Part shown: positions 8,768-17,594 of the stretch, in pieces
Layout: the number at the start of each line of letters is the position of its first letter
How positions within the stretch are numbered: position 1 is the stretch's first letter
Assembly (NCBI RefSeq): GCF_003611035.1
Contig: NZ_CP030033.1
Span: 4,216,001 to 4,280,000 of the forward strand
DNA: 64,000 nt
Reading direction: 5' to 3'
DNA from: Cryobacterium soli
GTDB taxonomy: Bacteria > Actinomycetota > Actinomycetes > Actinomycetales > Microbacteriaceae
Notes under the pieces: generated by a model
What the model was told of the DNA's origin: nothing
What the model saw: only the letters and a program-made list of their open reading frames with translations
Database searches by the model: none
Made by a program: the position numbers and the translations under genes

Positions 8768-9436
8768 ATGCCCCGCGCCGCCACGAGCTACAGAACGCTC
8801 GCCTCCATCAGCAGGATCACCCTGCTCTGGCACCTTCAGCGCCGCGGCACCATGACCGTGACCGACCTCGCCGACGCCGCCGGGCTACACCCGAACACCG
8901 CCAGGGAACACCTGCAACGACTGGTCGACGACGGCTTCATCACCTGCCAGCCCGAAAACCGCGAGACCAAGGGTCGTCCCCGGATGCTGTACAGCGCGGC
9001 CGCCCGCGCCATCGAACCCGGGTCAGTGCGGGCCGCCAAGGCGGAAGCCGCACACCGCCGCGGCGAACTGGTGCGCAAGCTTCTGCCTCTTGAGGCCATC
9101 ACGAGCACGCCTCGTCAGAACCAGATCGATGCGCTCGACGACCATCTCGACCAGAGCGGCTTCGACTCCGACCACGACCCTGACGGCACCCACGTGCATC
9201 TCCACGACTGCCCGTACAGCGAGATGGTGAAGCTGCACCCCGAGGTCTGTGCGGTGCACTACGGCCTGATCCAGACACTCCTCGAGCAGACGGACGGCCC
9301 GCTCGAGGCCGAGCGGATGCATCCGCTGGTCGGCCCGGACACCTGCACCCTTGACTTGCTCGTTCGGGTGCTGGAGCCGGCGAGAGCCCCGGTCCTGGGT
9401 CCGCCGCCGATTATTCACGGTGTTTCGCGGTTGTAG
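8768..9436 (+). CDS. ArsR/SufR-like winged-helix regulator with cysteine cluster
   Basis: The 222-residue protein has an N-terminal winged helix, with SRITLLWHLQRRG and TVTDLADAAGLHPNTAREHL in residues 15-50. The C-terminal domain carries C148, C161 and C193. The C-X12-C spacing and the CPYSEMVKLHPEVC context match regulators that ligate an Fe-S cluster, such as SufR-type proteins, and recall ArnR, the Fe-S repressor of nar genes in Corynebacterium. The ATG at 8768 was chosen over earlier frames because the HTH then begins at the usual place. It lies 77 bp upstream of narG, so an oxygen- or NO-responsive control of nitrate respiration is the natural inference. A relic of a second copy lies at 24707. 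Confidence 0.8.
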   Translation: MPRAATSYRTLASISRITLLWHLQRRGTMTVTDLADAAGLHPNTAREHLQRLVDDGFITCQPENRETKGRPRMLYSAAARAIEPGSVRAAKAEAAHRRGELVRKLLPLEAITSTPRQNQIDALDDHLDQSGFDSDHDPDGTHVHLHDCPYSEMVKLHPEVCAVHYGLIQTLLEQTDGPLEAERMHPLVGPDTCTLDLLVRVLEPARAPVLGPPPIIHGVSRL

Positions 9437-9448
9437 CGATTTTCAGCA

Positions 9449-9484
9449 ACGGTCAGGCTTACCCCCGAGGGTGTCACTGACCGT
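9449..9484. promoter_or_regulatory. tandem palindromic operator candidates upstream of narG
   Basis: Two 13-bp imperfect palindromes, GGTCAGGCTTACC (9451-9463) and GGTGTCACTGACC (9470-9482), lie 19 bp apart centre to centre. Together they form an ACGGTCAG...CTGACCGT inverted repeat. A perfect version, GGTCAGCCTGACC, lies upstream of narK. They are likely binding sites of one regulator. Confidence 0.5.
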
Positions 9485-9513
9485 GGTGACTCCCACAGGG
9501 CAAGGGGATCACC

Positions 9514-12500
9514 GTGAAATCACTGAAGAACTCCATCTTCGCGAGGTCTGGTCAGGCCAGCGCTCGGGCCGCCAAGCCCGGCACCGACGGCCCCCTCACA
9601 GACACGATCCTCAACTTCGGCCGGTTCCTCCGCCGCGGTGAGACCTCGCCAGACCTCCGCTCGGTGTTCCTCGAGGGCGGCCGCGACGCCGACTCCTTCT
9701 ACCGTGACCGCTGGACCCACGACAAGGAAGTCCGCTCCACCCACGGCGTGAACTGCACGGGCTCCTGCTCCTGGAAGGTGTACGTCAAGGACGGCATCAT
9801 CACCTGGGAGACCCAGCAGACCGACTACCCCTCCGTTGGCCCGGACTCGCCCGAGTACGAGCCGCGGGGCTGCCCCCGTGGTGCCGCGTTCAGCTGGTAC
9901 ACCTACTCGCCCACCCGGGTGCGTTACCCCTACGTGCGTGGTGTGCTGCTTGAGCTGTACCGTGCGGCCAAGGCCCGCACCGGTGACCCGGTTCTCGCTT
10001 GGGCCGAGGTCACCGACAACCCCGAGAGCGCCAAGGCATACAAGAGCGCCCGCGGTCAGGGCGGCCTGGTGCGCGCCAGCTGGGACGAAGCCTCCGAGAT
10101 CGTCGCTGCCGCACACGTGCACACCATCAAGAAGTACGGGCCGGACCGCATCGCCGGCTTCTCGCCGATCCCGGCCATGTCGATCGTGTCGCAGGGTGTC
10201 GGCAACCGGTTCATCTCCATGCTCGGCGGCACCATGCTCTCGTTCTACGACTGGTACGCCGACCTGCCCGTCGCCAGCCCGCAGGTCTTCGGCGACCAGA
10301 CGGATGTGCCCGAATCGGCCGACTGGTGGAACTCCAGCTATCTGATCATGTGGGGCTCGAATGTGCCCGTCACCCGCACCCCCGACGCGCACTTCATGGT
10401 CGAGGCCCGTTACCGGGGCCAGAAGGTCATCACGGTCTCACCCGACTACGCCGACAACTCCAAGTTCGCCGACGAATGGCTCGCCGTTCACCCCGGCACC
10501 GACGGCGCCCTCGCCATCGCGATGGGCCACGTCGTGCTCAAGGAATTCCTGGTCGACCGCCGCACCACCCGCTTTGTCGACTACATGAAGCGCTACAGCG
10601 ACTCCGCCTACCTGATCAGCCTCACCCCGCGCGGCGACGCCTACGTGCCCGGCAAATTCCTCACCGCGGATGCCCTGCCCGGTCTGGCCACGACAGTCGC
10701 CAGCGCCGCTTTCAAGACAGTGATGCTCGACCAGAACGGCCAGGCCGTGGTGCCCAACGGCTCCATCGGACACCGCTTCAGCGAGACCGACGCCGGCAAG
10801 TGGAACCTCGACCTCGAGGGCATCGACCCACTGCTCTCGATCGCGGATGCACCCGGCTACGACCAGGCATCCGTCGCCATCGACATGCCCCGCTTCGACG
10901 TGGCTCCGGAGACCGACGAAATCGGCGAACAGCACGCCGGCGGCGCCGGTATCGTGCGCCGCGGCGTGCCCGTAAGAATGGTGGCCGGCCAGCTGGTCAC
11001 CACCGTGTTCGACCTGCTGCTCGCCCAGTACGGCGTGGGCCGGGACGAACTGAACCTGCCCGGCTACTGGCCCACCGGCTACGACGACGCCACCTCGCCC
11101 GGCACCCCCGCCTGGCAGGAGAGCATCACCTCGGTGCCACGCCAGGCCGCCGAACGCATCGGCCGCGAGTTCGCGCAGAACGCCGAGGACTCCGACGGTC
11201 GCTCGATGATCCTGATGGGTGCCGGAACCAACCACTGGTTCCACTCCGACACCATCTACCGCGCCTTTCTGGCGCTGACCACCATGACCGGTTGCCAGGG
11301 GGTCAACGGCGGCGGTTGGGCTCACTACGTGGGCCAGGAGAAGGTCCGCCCGCTCACCGGCTACGGCCAGTACGCCTTCGGCCTGGACTGGGTGCGGCCG
11401 CCGCGTCAGATGATCGGCACCGGATTCTTCTACCTCGCCACCGACCAGTGGCGCTACGACGGCCTCTCCGCCGACACCCTCTCCAGCCCGCTCGGCTCCG
11501 GCGTCTTCAAGGACCGCACCACGGCCGACTGCCTGGTCGAATCCACTAAACGCGGCTGGATGCCCGGCTACCCGACTTTCAACCGCAACTCGCTCGACCT
11601 CGTCGATGACGCCGCGGCGGCCGGAGTCGAACCGGCCCAGTACGTCGTTGACTCCCTGGGCGACGGCAGCCTGGAGTACGCCATCGAAGACCCGGATGCG
11701 CCGGAGAACTTCCCGCGCGTCATGGTCGTCTGGCGGGCCAACATCATCGGCTCCTCGGGCAAGGGCAACGAGTACTTCCTCAAACACCTGCTCGGCACCA
11801 AGAGTGCCGTGCGGGCGCCGGAGTCGCCGCCCCAGAAGCGCCCGAAGACCATGAAATGGCACGAGTCCGCCCCGGAGGGCAAGCTCGACCTGATGGTCAC
11901 CAGCGACTTCCGCATGACGTCGACCACGATCTACAGCGACGTCGTGCTGCCGCCGGCCACCTGGTACGAGAAGAACGACCTGTCGACCACCGACATGCAC
12001 CCGTTCATCCACTCGTTCAATCCGGCCATCGACCCGCCGTTCCAGTCCAAGACCGACTTCGACATCTTCCACATCCTGGCGGAGAAGATCTCCCAGATGT
12101 CGGTGAAGCACCTCGGTGTGCGCAAAGACCTCGTCGCGATCCCGTTGCTGCACGACACCCCGGATGCCATGTCGAGCCCGCACGGCATCGTCGAAGACAA
12201 CCTGCCATTGGTCCCCGGTGTCACCATGCCCAAGCTCGTGGTGGTCGAACGTGACTACCCGGCCTTCTACGAGAGGCTCGGCTCGCTGGGTCCGCTCACC
12301 GAGAAGCTCGGCATGGTCACCAAGGGCGTCAAGTTCAATCCCGACGTGGAGGTGGCCTACCTCGGCCAGAAGAACGGCCTCATCGCCAGCGGCCCCACCG
12401 CAGGCCGGCCGCAGCTGAAAACCGCCATCCAGGCCTGTGAAATGGTGCTGGCCCTTTCGGGAACCACAAACGGGCGGCTCGGTACCCAGGGCTTCCGCGA

Positions 12501-13311
12501 CATGGAGAAGCGCACCGGTGTGAAGCTGGCGCACCTGGCCAGCGACAACGAGGGTCGTCGGTTCTCCTACCCGGACGTGCAGGGCGCGCCGGTTCCGGTG
12601 CTCACCTCCCCGGAGTGGTCGGGTAGCGAGCACGGCGGCCGCCGCTACAGTGCCTTCACGATCAACGTTGAACATCTCAAACCGTGGCACACCCTCACCG
12701 GGCGGCAACACTTCTACCTCGACCACGACTGGATGGTGGAGCTCGGCGAGCAGTTGCCGATCTACCGGCCGCCGCTGGACATGCACCGCCTGTTCGAGGA
12801 CTCCATCGTCGGCTCTACCGCCGCCACCGGAGCCCCTGGCTCGAAGGGTCGCGCCGAGGTTGCCGTGCGATACCTCACGCCGCACTCCAAGTGGTCGATC
12901 CACTCTGAGTACCAGGACAACCTGCTGATGCTCTCGCTGTCCCGCGGTGGTCCCACCATCTGGATGTCCCCGCAGGACGCCAACAAGATCGGCGTGCGCG
13001 ACAACGAGTGGATCGAGTCCTACAACCGCAACGGTGTGGTCGTGGCCCGGGCCATCGTCTCGCATCGGATGCCCGAGGGCACGGTGTACATGTATCACGC
13101 GAAGGACCGCACCATCAACGTGCCCGTCGCCGAGACCAGCGGAATGCGCGGTGGCACCAACAACTCGCTCACCCGCATCCTGCTCAAGCCTTCTCACCTG
13201 ATCGGCGGCTATGCCCAGCTGTCGTTCGCTTTCAACTACCTCGGCCCGACCGGGAACCAACGCGACGAGGTCACCGTGATTCGTCGACGCAGCCAGGAGG
13301 TTGAGTACTAA
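9514..13311 (+). CDS. narG: respiratory nitrate reductase, alpha (molybdopterin) subunit
   Basis: The 1265-residue catalytic subunit reduces nitrate to nitrite on the cytoplasmic face of the membrane. The FS0 cluster ligands are H77, C81 and C85 (HGVNCTGSC) plus C120. The conserved stretch FYDWYADLP carries the Asp (about D250) that corresponds to the molybdenum ligand of E. coli NarG. The GTG at 9514 has AGGGGA 5 bp upstream, and the length is close to the family norm. No twin-arginine leader is apparent, as expected for the cytoplasm-facing Nar enzyme. It is the first gene of narGHJI; narH starts on the next base after its stop. Confidence 0.98.
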   Translation: MKSLKNSIFARSGQASARAAKPGTDGPLTDTILNFGRFLRRGETSPDLRSVFLEGGRDADSFYRDRWTHDKEVRSTHGVNCTGSCSWKVYVKDGIITWETQQTDYPSVGPDSPEYEPRGCPRGAAFSWYTYSPTRVRYPYVRGVLLELYRAAKARTGDPVLAWAEVTDNPESAKAYKSARGQGGLVRASWDEASEIVAAAHVHTIKKYGPDRIAGFSPIPAMSIVSQGVGNRFISMLGGTMLSFYDWYADLPVASPQVFGDQTDVPESADWWNSSYLIMWGSNVPVTRTPDAHFMVEARYRGQKVITVSPDYADNSKFADEWLAVHPGTDGALAIAMGHVVLKEFLVDRRTTRFVDYMKRYSDSAYLISLTPRGDAYVPGKFLTADALPGLATTVASAAFKTVMLDQNGQAVVPNGSIGHRFSETDAGKWNLDLEGIDPLLSIADAPGYDQASVAIDMPRFDVAPETDEIGEQHAGGAGIVRRGVPVRMVAGQLVTTVFDLLLAQYGVGRDELNLPGYWPTGYDDATSPGTPAWQESITSVPRQAAERIGREFAQNAEDSDGRSMILMGAGTNHWFHSDTIYRAFLALTTMTGCQGVNGGGWAHYVGQEKVRPLTGYGQYAFGLDWVRPPRQMIGTGFFYLATDQWRYDGLSADTLSSPLGSGVFKDRTTADCLVESTKRGWMPGYPTFNRNSLDLVDDAAAAGVEPAQYVVDSLGDGSLEYAIEDPDAPENFPRVMVVWRANIIGSSGKGNEYFLKHLLGTKSAVRAPESPPQKRPKTMKWHESAPEGKLDLMVTSDFRMTSTTIYSDVVLPPATWYEKNDLSTTDMHPFIHSFNPAIDPPFQSKTDFDIFHILAEKISQMSVKHLGVRKDLVAIPLLHDTPDAMSSPHGIVEDNLPLVPGVTMPKLVVVERDYPAFYERLGSLGPLTEKLGMVTKGVKFNPDVEVAYLGQKNGLIASGPTAGRPQLKTAIQACEMVLALSGTTNGRLGTQGFRDMEKRTGVKLAHLASDNEGRRFSYPDVQGAPVPVLTSPEWSGSEHGGRRYSAFTINVEHLKPWHTLTGRQHFYLDHDWMVELGEQLPIYRPPLDMHRLFEDSIVGSTAATGAPGSKGRAEVAVRYLTPHSKWSIHSEYQDNLLMLSLSRGGPTIWMSPQDANKIGVRDNEWIESYNRNGVVVARAIVSHRMPEGTVYMYHAKDRTINVPVAETSGMRGGTNNSLTRILLKPSHLIGGYAQLSFAFNYLGPTGNQRDEVTVIRRRSQEVEY

Positions 13312-14976
13312 ATGCGCGTAATGGCTCAAATGTCGATGATCATGAATCTCGACAAATGCATCGGGTGTCACACCTGTTCAGTCACCTGCAAGCAGGTCTG
13401 GACCAACCGCACCGGCGTCGAGTACGCCTGGTTCAACAACGTGGAGACCAAGCCCGGCGTGGGCTACCCGCGCCAGTACGAAGACCAGGAGAAGTGGAAG
13501 GGCGGCTGGGTGCGCAACAAGCGCGGCCGGCTGAAACTGCGCGCCGGCGGTCGGCTGAGCAAGCTGCTGCACATCTTCGACAACCCCGATCTTCCCGTGA
13601 TCGACGACTACTACGAGCCGTGGACCTACGACTACGACATGCTCACCACGGCTCCGGCCGGAACCCAGAGCCCGGTCGCCAGGCCCAAGTCGCTCTTGAC
13701 CGGCAAGAACATGGACATCAAGTGGTCCGGCAACTGGGATGACAACCTCGGTGGCTCGCAGGAGACCGCGGCTGACGACCCCATCCTCGCCACCATGAGC
13801 GAGCACGTGAAGATGGAGTTCGAGAACACCTTCATGTTCTACCTGCCGCGCATCTGCGAGCACTGCCTCAACCCCGCCTGTGTCGCGGCCTGCCCCTCGG
13901 GTGCCATGTACAAGCGCGAAGAAGACGGCATCGTCCTCGTCGACGAGGACGGCTGCCGCGGCTGGCGCATGTGCGTCTCGGCGTGCCCCTACAAGAAGGT
14001 GTACTTCAATCACAAGACCGGCAAGGCCGAGAAGTGCACGCTCTGCTACCCCCTGATCGAACAGGGTAAGCCCACCATCTGCTCCGAGACGTGCGTGGGA
14101 CGCCTGCGCTACCTCGGTCTGATGCTCTATGACGCCGACGCCGTGCTTGCGCAGGCCTCGGTCGAGAACGAGCACGACCTGCTCGACGCCCAGCGCGCCT
14201 GCTTCCTCGACCCGTTCGACCCCGAGGTCATCGCGGCGGCCAAGGCCGAGGGCATGGAGGACGACTGGATCCTCGCCGCGCAGAACAGCCCGATCTACAA
14301 GATGATCTCCGAGTACAAGATCGCGCTGCCGCTGCACCCCGAATACCGCACCATGCCCATGGTCTGGTATATCCCGCCGCTCTCGCCGGTCGTCGACGTG
14401 GTTTCCACCACCCAGGCCGACAGCGAGGACGCCCGCACTCTGTTCGCCGCGATCGACCGCCTGCGCATCCCGGTCGAGTACCTGGCCGGGCTGTTCTCGG
14501 CCGGCGACGTGCGGCCCGTGGAGGCGTCGCTGAAGAAGCTCGCCGCCATGCGCTCCTACATGCGCGACATCAACCTCGGCAAGCCAGCAGACGAGCGGAT
14601 TCCAAAGGCCGTGGGCATGACGGGCGAGACGATGGAAGCCATGTACCGGCTCCTCGCGATCGCCAAGTACGAGGACCGCTACGTCATTCCCAAGGCTCAC
14701 GTGGAAACCGCGCGCGAACTCGACGAGCTCGCCTGCTCGCTCGACACCGACGGTGGCCCCGGAATGGGCGGACCCGGCCAGAATGCCGGACCGTTCGGCC
14801 AGGAACCCGGCATGCCACTGGCCGGCACAGTCTCGAACTACAACGAGATGACCGGCCGCGGCGGTGAGAAGACCAAGCCCACCACGCCGGGCCGGGTCAA
14901 CCTGCTCAACTGGACCGGCGGCGCCGTGCCCCAGGGAATGTTCCCGCCCAAGAAGAGCCCAGAGGCCACAGCGTGA
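13312..14976 (+). CDS. narH: respiratory nitrate reductase, beta (iron-sulfur) subunit
   Basis: This 554-residue electron-transfer subunit carries four Fe-S clusters between the NarI hemes and NarG. The first cysteine group is C16, C19, C22 and C26 (CIGCHTCSVTC). Further groups follow in CEHCLNPACVAACP and CRGWRMCVSACP. The Trp in the latter replaces a cysteine and marks the 3Fe-4S cluster, as in other NarH proteins. The ATG directly follows the narG TAA, and the stop overlaps the narJ GTG. The C-terminal 60 residues are Gly/Pro-rich and probably disordered. Confidence 0.98.
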   Translation: MRVMAQMSMIMNLDKCIGCHTCSVTCKQVWTNRTGVEYAWFNNVETKPGVGYPRQYEDQEKWKGGWVRNKRGRLKLRAGGRLSKLLHIFDNPDLPVIDDYYEPWTYDYDMLTTAPAGTQSPVARPKSLLTGKNMDIKWSGNWDDNLGGSQETAADDPILATMSEHVKMEFENTFMFYLPRICEHCLNPACVAACPSGAMYKREEDGIVLVDEDGCRGWRMCVSACPYKKVYFNHKTGKAEKCTLCYPLIEQGKPTICSETCVGRLRYLGLMLYDADAVLAQASVENEHDLLDAQRACFLDPFDPEVIAAAKAEGMEDDWILAAQNSPIYKMISEYKIALPLHPEYRTMPMVWYIPPLSPVVDVVSTTQADSEDARTLFAAIDRLRIPVEYLAGLFSAGDVRPVEASLKKLAAMRSYMRDINLGKPADERIPKAVGMTGETMEAMYRLLAIAKYEDRYVIPKAHVETARELDELACSLDTDGGPGMGGPGQNAGPFGQEPGMPLAGTVSNYNEMTGRGGEKTKPTTPGRVNLLNWTGGAVPQGMFPPKKSPEATA

Positions 14977-15665
14977 GAATGCCCAAGCTCGCGCCCCGGC
15001 GGGTGACGGCGCTCACTCTTGGCGACGGCGACCGCCACATCGCGCACATGGCGGCATCTTTGCTGATGGACTACCCCGACGAGGCGCGCCGCGGCCGGTT
15101 CTCGGCCGTGGCCGCGTCGGTCGAGAAGCTTCCGGATGGCCTGCGGGCCGCGTTCGGCGCCTTCCTCGACGCCGCGGGGGAGATGAACCAGCAGGAGTTG
15201 GAGGTGCACTTCACCGCTACCTTCGACCTCAAACGCAAGTGCTGTCCGTACTTGAGCTACTACGCGGCCGGCGACACCCGTCGCCGCGGGATGGCTCTGG
15301 TGCGCTTCGTCGAGGCCTACCGGGCCGCCGGCTGGGAGGTTGCGGCCGACGAGTTGCCCGACTACCTGCCGATGGTGCTCGAGTTCTCGGCGCTGAGCGA
15401 TTCACCGATCGCCGGCGAGCTGCTCTCGGCGCACCGGGACGGCATCGAGGTGCTGCGTTCGGCCCTCGAGAAGGTCAACAGCCCCTACATGCACCTCGTC
15501 GAGGCCGTTTGCCTTTCGTTGCCGCCGATCGACGACGCCACCCGCCAGCGCTACCTCGACCTCGTCAACGAAGGTCCCCCTACCGAAACGGTCGGCATGA
15601 CGTTCCTCGGCAATCTCAAACCATTCTCCGCCGATGGCGGTTCCAGTGAGGACGTAAGGGTATGA
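14973..15665 (+). CDS. narJ: nitrate reductase molybdenum cofactor assembly chaperone
   Basis: NarJ is a 230-residue TorD/NarJ-family helical chaperone that binds NarG for cofactor insertion and membrane docking and is not part of the final enzyme. The family region MAASLLMDYPDE and the central FDLKRKCCPYLSYYAAGDTR, with YLP nearby, match actinobacterial NarJ. The GTG start overlaps the narH stop (GTGA), and its stop overlaps the narI ATG (ATGA), so translation is coupled throughout. Confidence 0.95.
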   Translation: MRMPKLAPRRVTALTLGDGDRHIAHMAASLLMDYPDEARRGRFSAVAASVEKLPDGLRAAFGAFLDAAGEMNQQELEVHFTATFDLKRKCCPYLSYYAAGDTRRRGMALVRFVEAYRAAGWEVAADELPDYLPMVLEFSALSDSPIAGELLSAHRDGIEVLRSALEKVNSPYMHLVEAVCLSLPPIDDATRQRYLDLVNEGPPTETVGMTFLGNLKPFSADGGSSEDVRV

Positions 15666-16471
15666 CCCCGCTCGACTATCTCCTGTGGGTGGCGTTCCCC
15701 TACATCGCCGCCGCCACCTTCGTGGTCGGCCACATCCTGCGCTACCGGTTCGACCAGTTCGGTTGGACCTCCCGTTCCAGCCAGACGTACGAGAACCGGC
15801 TGCTGCGCTGGGGGTCGCCGATGTTCCACTACGGCATGCTCATGGTGATCGGCGGCCACGTGGTCGGTCTGTTCATTCCCAAGCCATGGCTGGAATTCTT
15901 CGGGGTCACCGAGCACATCTACCACATCGGGGCCACCTGGCTCGGGAGCATCGCGGCCGTGCTGACCATCGCTGGACTGGTCATCCTGATCATCCGCCGG
16001 CGTCTGGTCACCCGGGTACACCTGGCCACCACGGTGATGGACAAGGTGATGTACATCTTCCTCGGCGGCACCATCCTGTTCGGCACCACCGCCACCGTCC
16101 TGCACCAGGTGCTCGGCGCCGGCTACGACTACCGCGGCTCGATCTCACCGTGGATCCGCAGCCTCTGGGGTTTCCAGCCGCAGCCGGAGCTGATGAGCGA
16201 TGTACCGTTCTTCTTCCAGCTGCACGTGCTCACCGCCACCGCGCTGTTCCTGCTCTGGCCGTTCACCCGCCTGGTGCACGTGTTCTCGGCGCCGATCGGC
16301 TACATCTGGCGCCCATATGTGATCTACCGCTCCCGCGACACCCACAAGGGCTCCGGCGCCCGCACGGTCAAGCGTGGTTGGGAGAAGGCCGAGCTGCCCA
16401 ATGTGCGCGTCTCTCCACGCGCCGATGAGCCCGCCCGGCCGTCCCGTTCCCGCACGAACATCCGCCGCTAA
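15662..16471 (+). CDS. narI: respiratory nitrate reductase, gamma (cytochrome b) subunit
   Basis: The 269-residue integral membrane subunit has five predicted membrane helices. It binds two b hemes that oxidise menaquinol and pass electrons to NarH. Candidate axial histidines are in FHYGML and GGHVVGL in the second helix, and in the later HVLTATALFLL helix. The C-terminal tail is basic. It ends the narGHJI operon and converges on cobA with only 28 bp between them; no strong terminator is visible there. Confidence 0.97.
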   Translation: MTPLDYLLWVAFPYIAAATFVVGHILRYRFDQFGWTSRSSQTYENRLLRWGSPMFHYGMLMVIGGHVVGLFIPKPWLEFFGVTEHIYHIGATWLGSIAAVLTIAGLVILIIRRRLVTRVHLATTVMDKVMYIFLGGTILFGTTATVLHQVLGAGYDYRGSISPWIRSLWGFQPQPELMSDVPFFFQLHVLTATALFLLWPFTRLVHVFSAPIGYIWRPYVIYRSRDTHKGSGARTVKRGWEKAELPNVRVSPRADEPARPSRSRTNIRR

Positions 16472-16499
16472 CCGCCCGGCGCGGAGCTGGTCGAGCTTC

Positions 16500-17591
16500 T
16501 CAGCCGGCCAGCTCCGACGCCTCATACAGGAGGTCGGACGCGTCGGCATCGCCGCGAGCGGCCAGGGCGACGACCTCACCGATCACCACGACGGCGGGGG
16601 AGCGCACGCCAGCGCCGGTCGCGAGCGCGGTTATGGTGTCCAGCCGGCCAAAGGTCGAGCGCTGGTCGTGAGCGAAGCCGCGCTCCACAATGGCGACGGG
16701 CATGTCGGCCCGCATGCCGAGCCGGTTCAGCCCGGCGATCATCTGCAACAGGGTACCAATGCCCATCAGCACCACGATGGTGCCGTCCAGGCCGATGAGG
16801 TGGGTCAGTTCAGTATCGGTGATCGGGGCGTGACCGGAGATCACGGTGAATGACCGGCTCACCTCGCGATGCGTCACCGGGATACCGGCGGCCGCGGGCA
16901 CGGCGATCGCGCTCGTCACTCCAGAGATCACGCTCACCGGCACGCCGGCGGCACGGCAGGCGAGCACCTCTTCGCCGCCCCGGCCGAACACGAACGGGTC
17001 ACCGCCCTTGAGCCGCACGACGGTGCGCCCGGCAAGGGCGGCGGACACCATCATCCGTTCGGCGTCACGTTGGGGGATCGCGTGGTGCCCCGGTGCTTTG
17101 CCGACGTCGACGAGTTCTGCCCCCGGAGCCCACTGGGCGAGCCGGGCGGTGGGACCAAGCCGGTCATAGAAGACAACGTCGGCGGTGTGCAGAGCGGTCA
17201 TGGCGCCGACCGTGAGCAGGCTCTCGAGGCCGGGGCCGCCGCCGACCAGAGTGACCGACCCGACCGGTGCGGTCGACGCGGCGGCCTCCCGGGTGAGCCA
17301 GGTGCGGTGCCGGGCGCATGCCGCGCTGATGCGCGCATCGATGTCCGGCGAGGCCTGCACGACGGCCACCAGGTCAACGGCGGCTATGAGCGCGTTCCAC
17401 GCACCCGCGGACCGGGGAAAAGCGGGGGTGCTGACCCCGGATACGGGGCGCCCCACCAACGCGGGGCCGGGCCCGGTCAGGTGGTAGACGTGTGCGCTCG
17501 AGGCCAGGTAGCGCGCGATAACGCGCCGGGCCGCCTGGGCACCGCCCACCACGAGCACCCGCTTGCCCGTGTAATCGAGACCGAGGTCCAC
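16500..17591 (-). CDS. cobA: uroporphyrinogen-III C-methyltransferase with N-terminal Rossmann domain
   Basis: The 363-residue SAM-dependent enzyme methylates uroporphyrinogen III twice to precorrin-2, the first step to siroheme. The methyltransferase domain starts near residue 110 (SVTLVGGGPGLESLL) and includes VVRLKGGDPFVFGRGGEE and a VISGVTSAIAVPA segment typical of the family. A shorter N-terminal NAD-binding-like region (KRVLVVGGAQAARRVIARYL) resembles the CysG dehydrogenase domain but looks reduced. The GTG start follows the nirB stop by 3 bp, so it is cotranscribed with nirB and supplies its cofactor. Confidence 0.93.
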   Translation of the reverse strand: MDLGLDYTGKRVLVVGGAQAARRVIARYLASSAHVYHLTGPGPALVGRPVSGVSTPAFPRSAGAWNALIAAVDLVAVVQASPDIDARISAACARHRTWLTREAAASTAPVGSVTLVGGGPGLESLLTVGAMTALHTADVVFYDRLGPTARLAQWAPGAELVDVGKAPGHHAIPQRDAERMMVSAALAGRTVVRLKGGDPFVFGRGGEEVLACRAAGVPVSVISGVTSAIAVPAAAGIPVTHREVSRSFTVISGHAPITDTELTHLIGLDGTIVVLMGIGTLLQMIAGLNRLGMRADMPVAIVERGFAHDQRSTFGRLDTITALATGAGVRSPAVVVIGEVVALAARGDADASDLLYEASELAG

Positions 17592-17594
17592 GGG

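Noticed and set aside
10438..13371. Long minus-strand frame opposite narG
   Set aside because: narG is unambiguous on the plus strand; the opposite frame has no domain and is a high-GC shadow.
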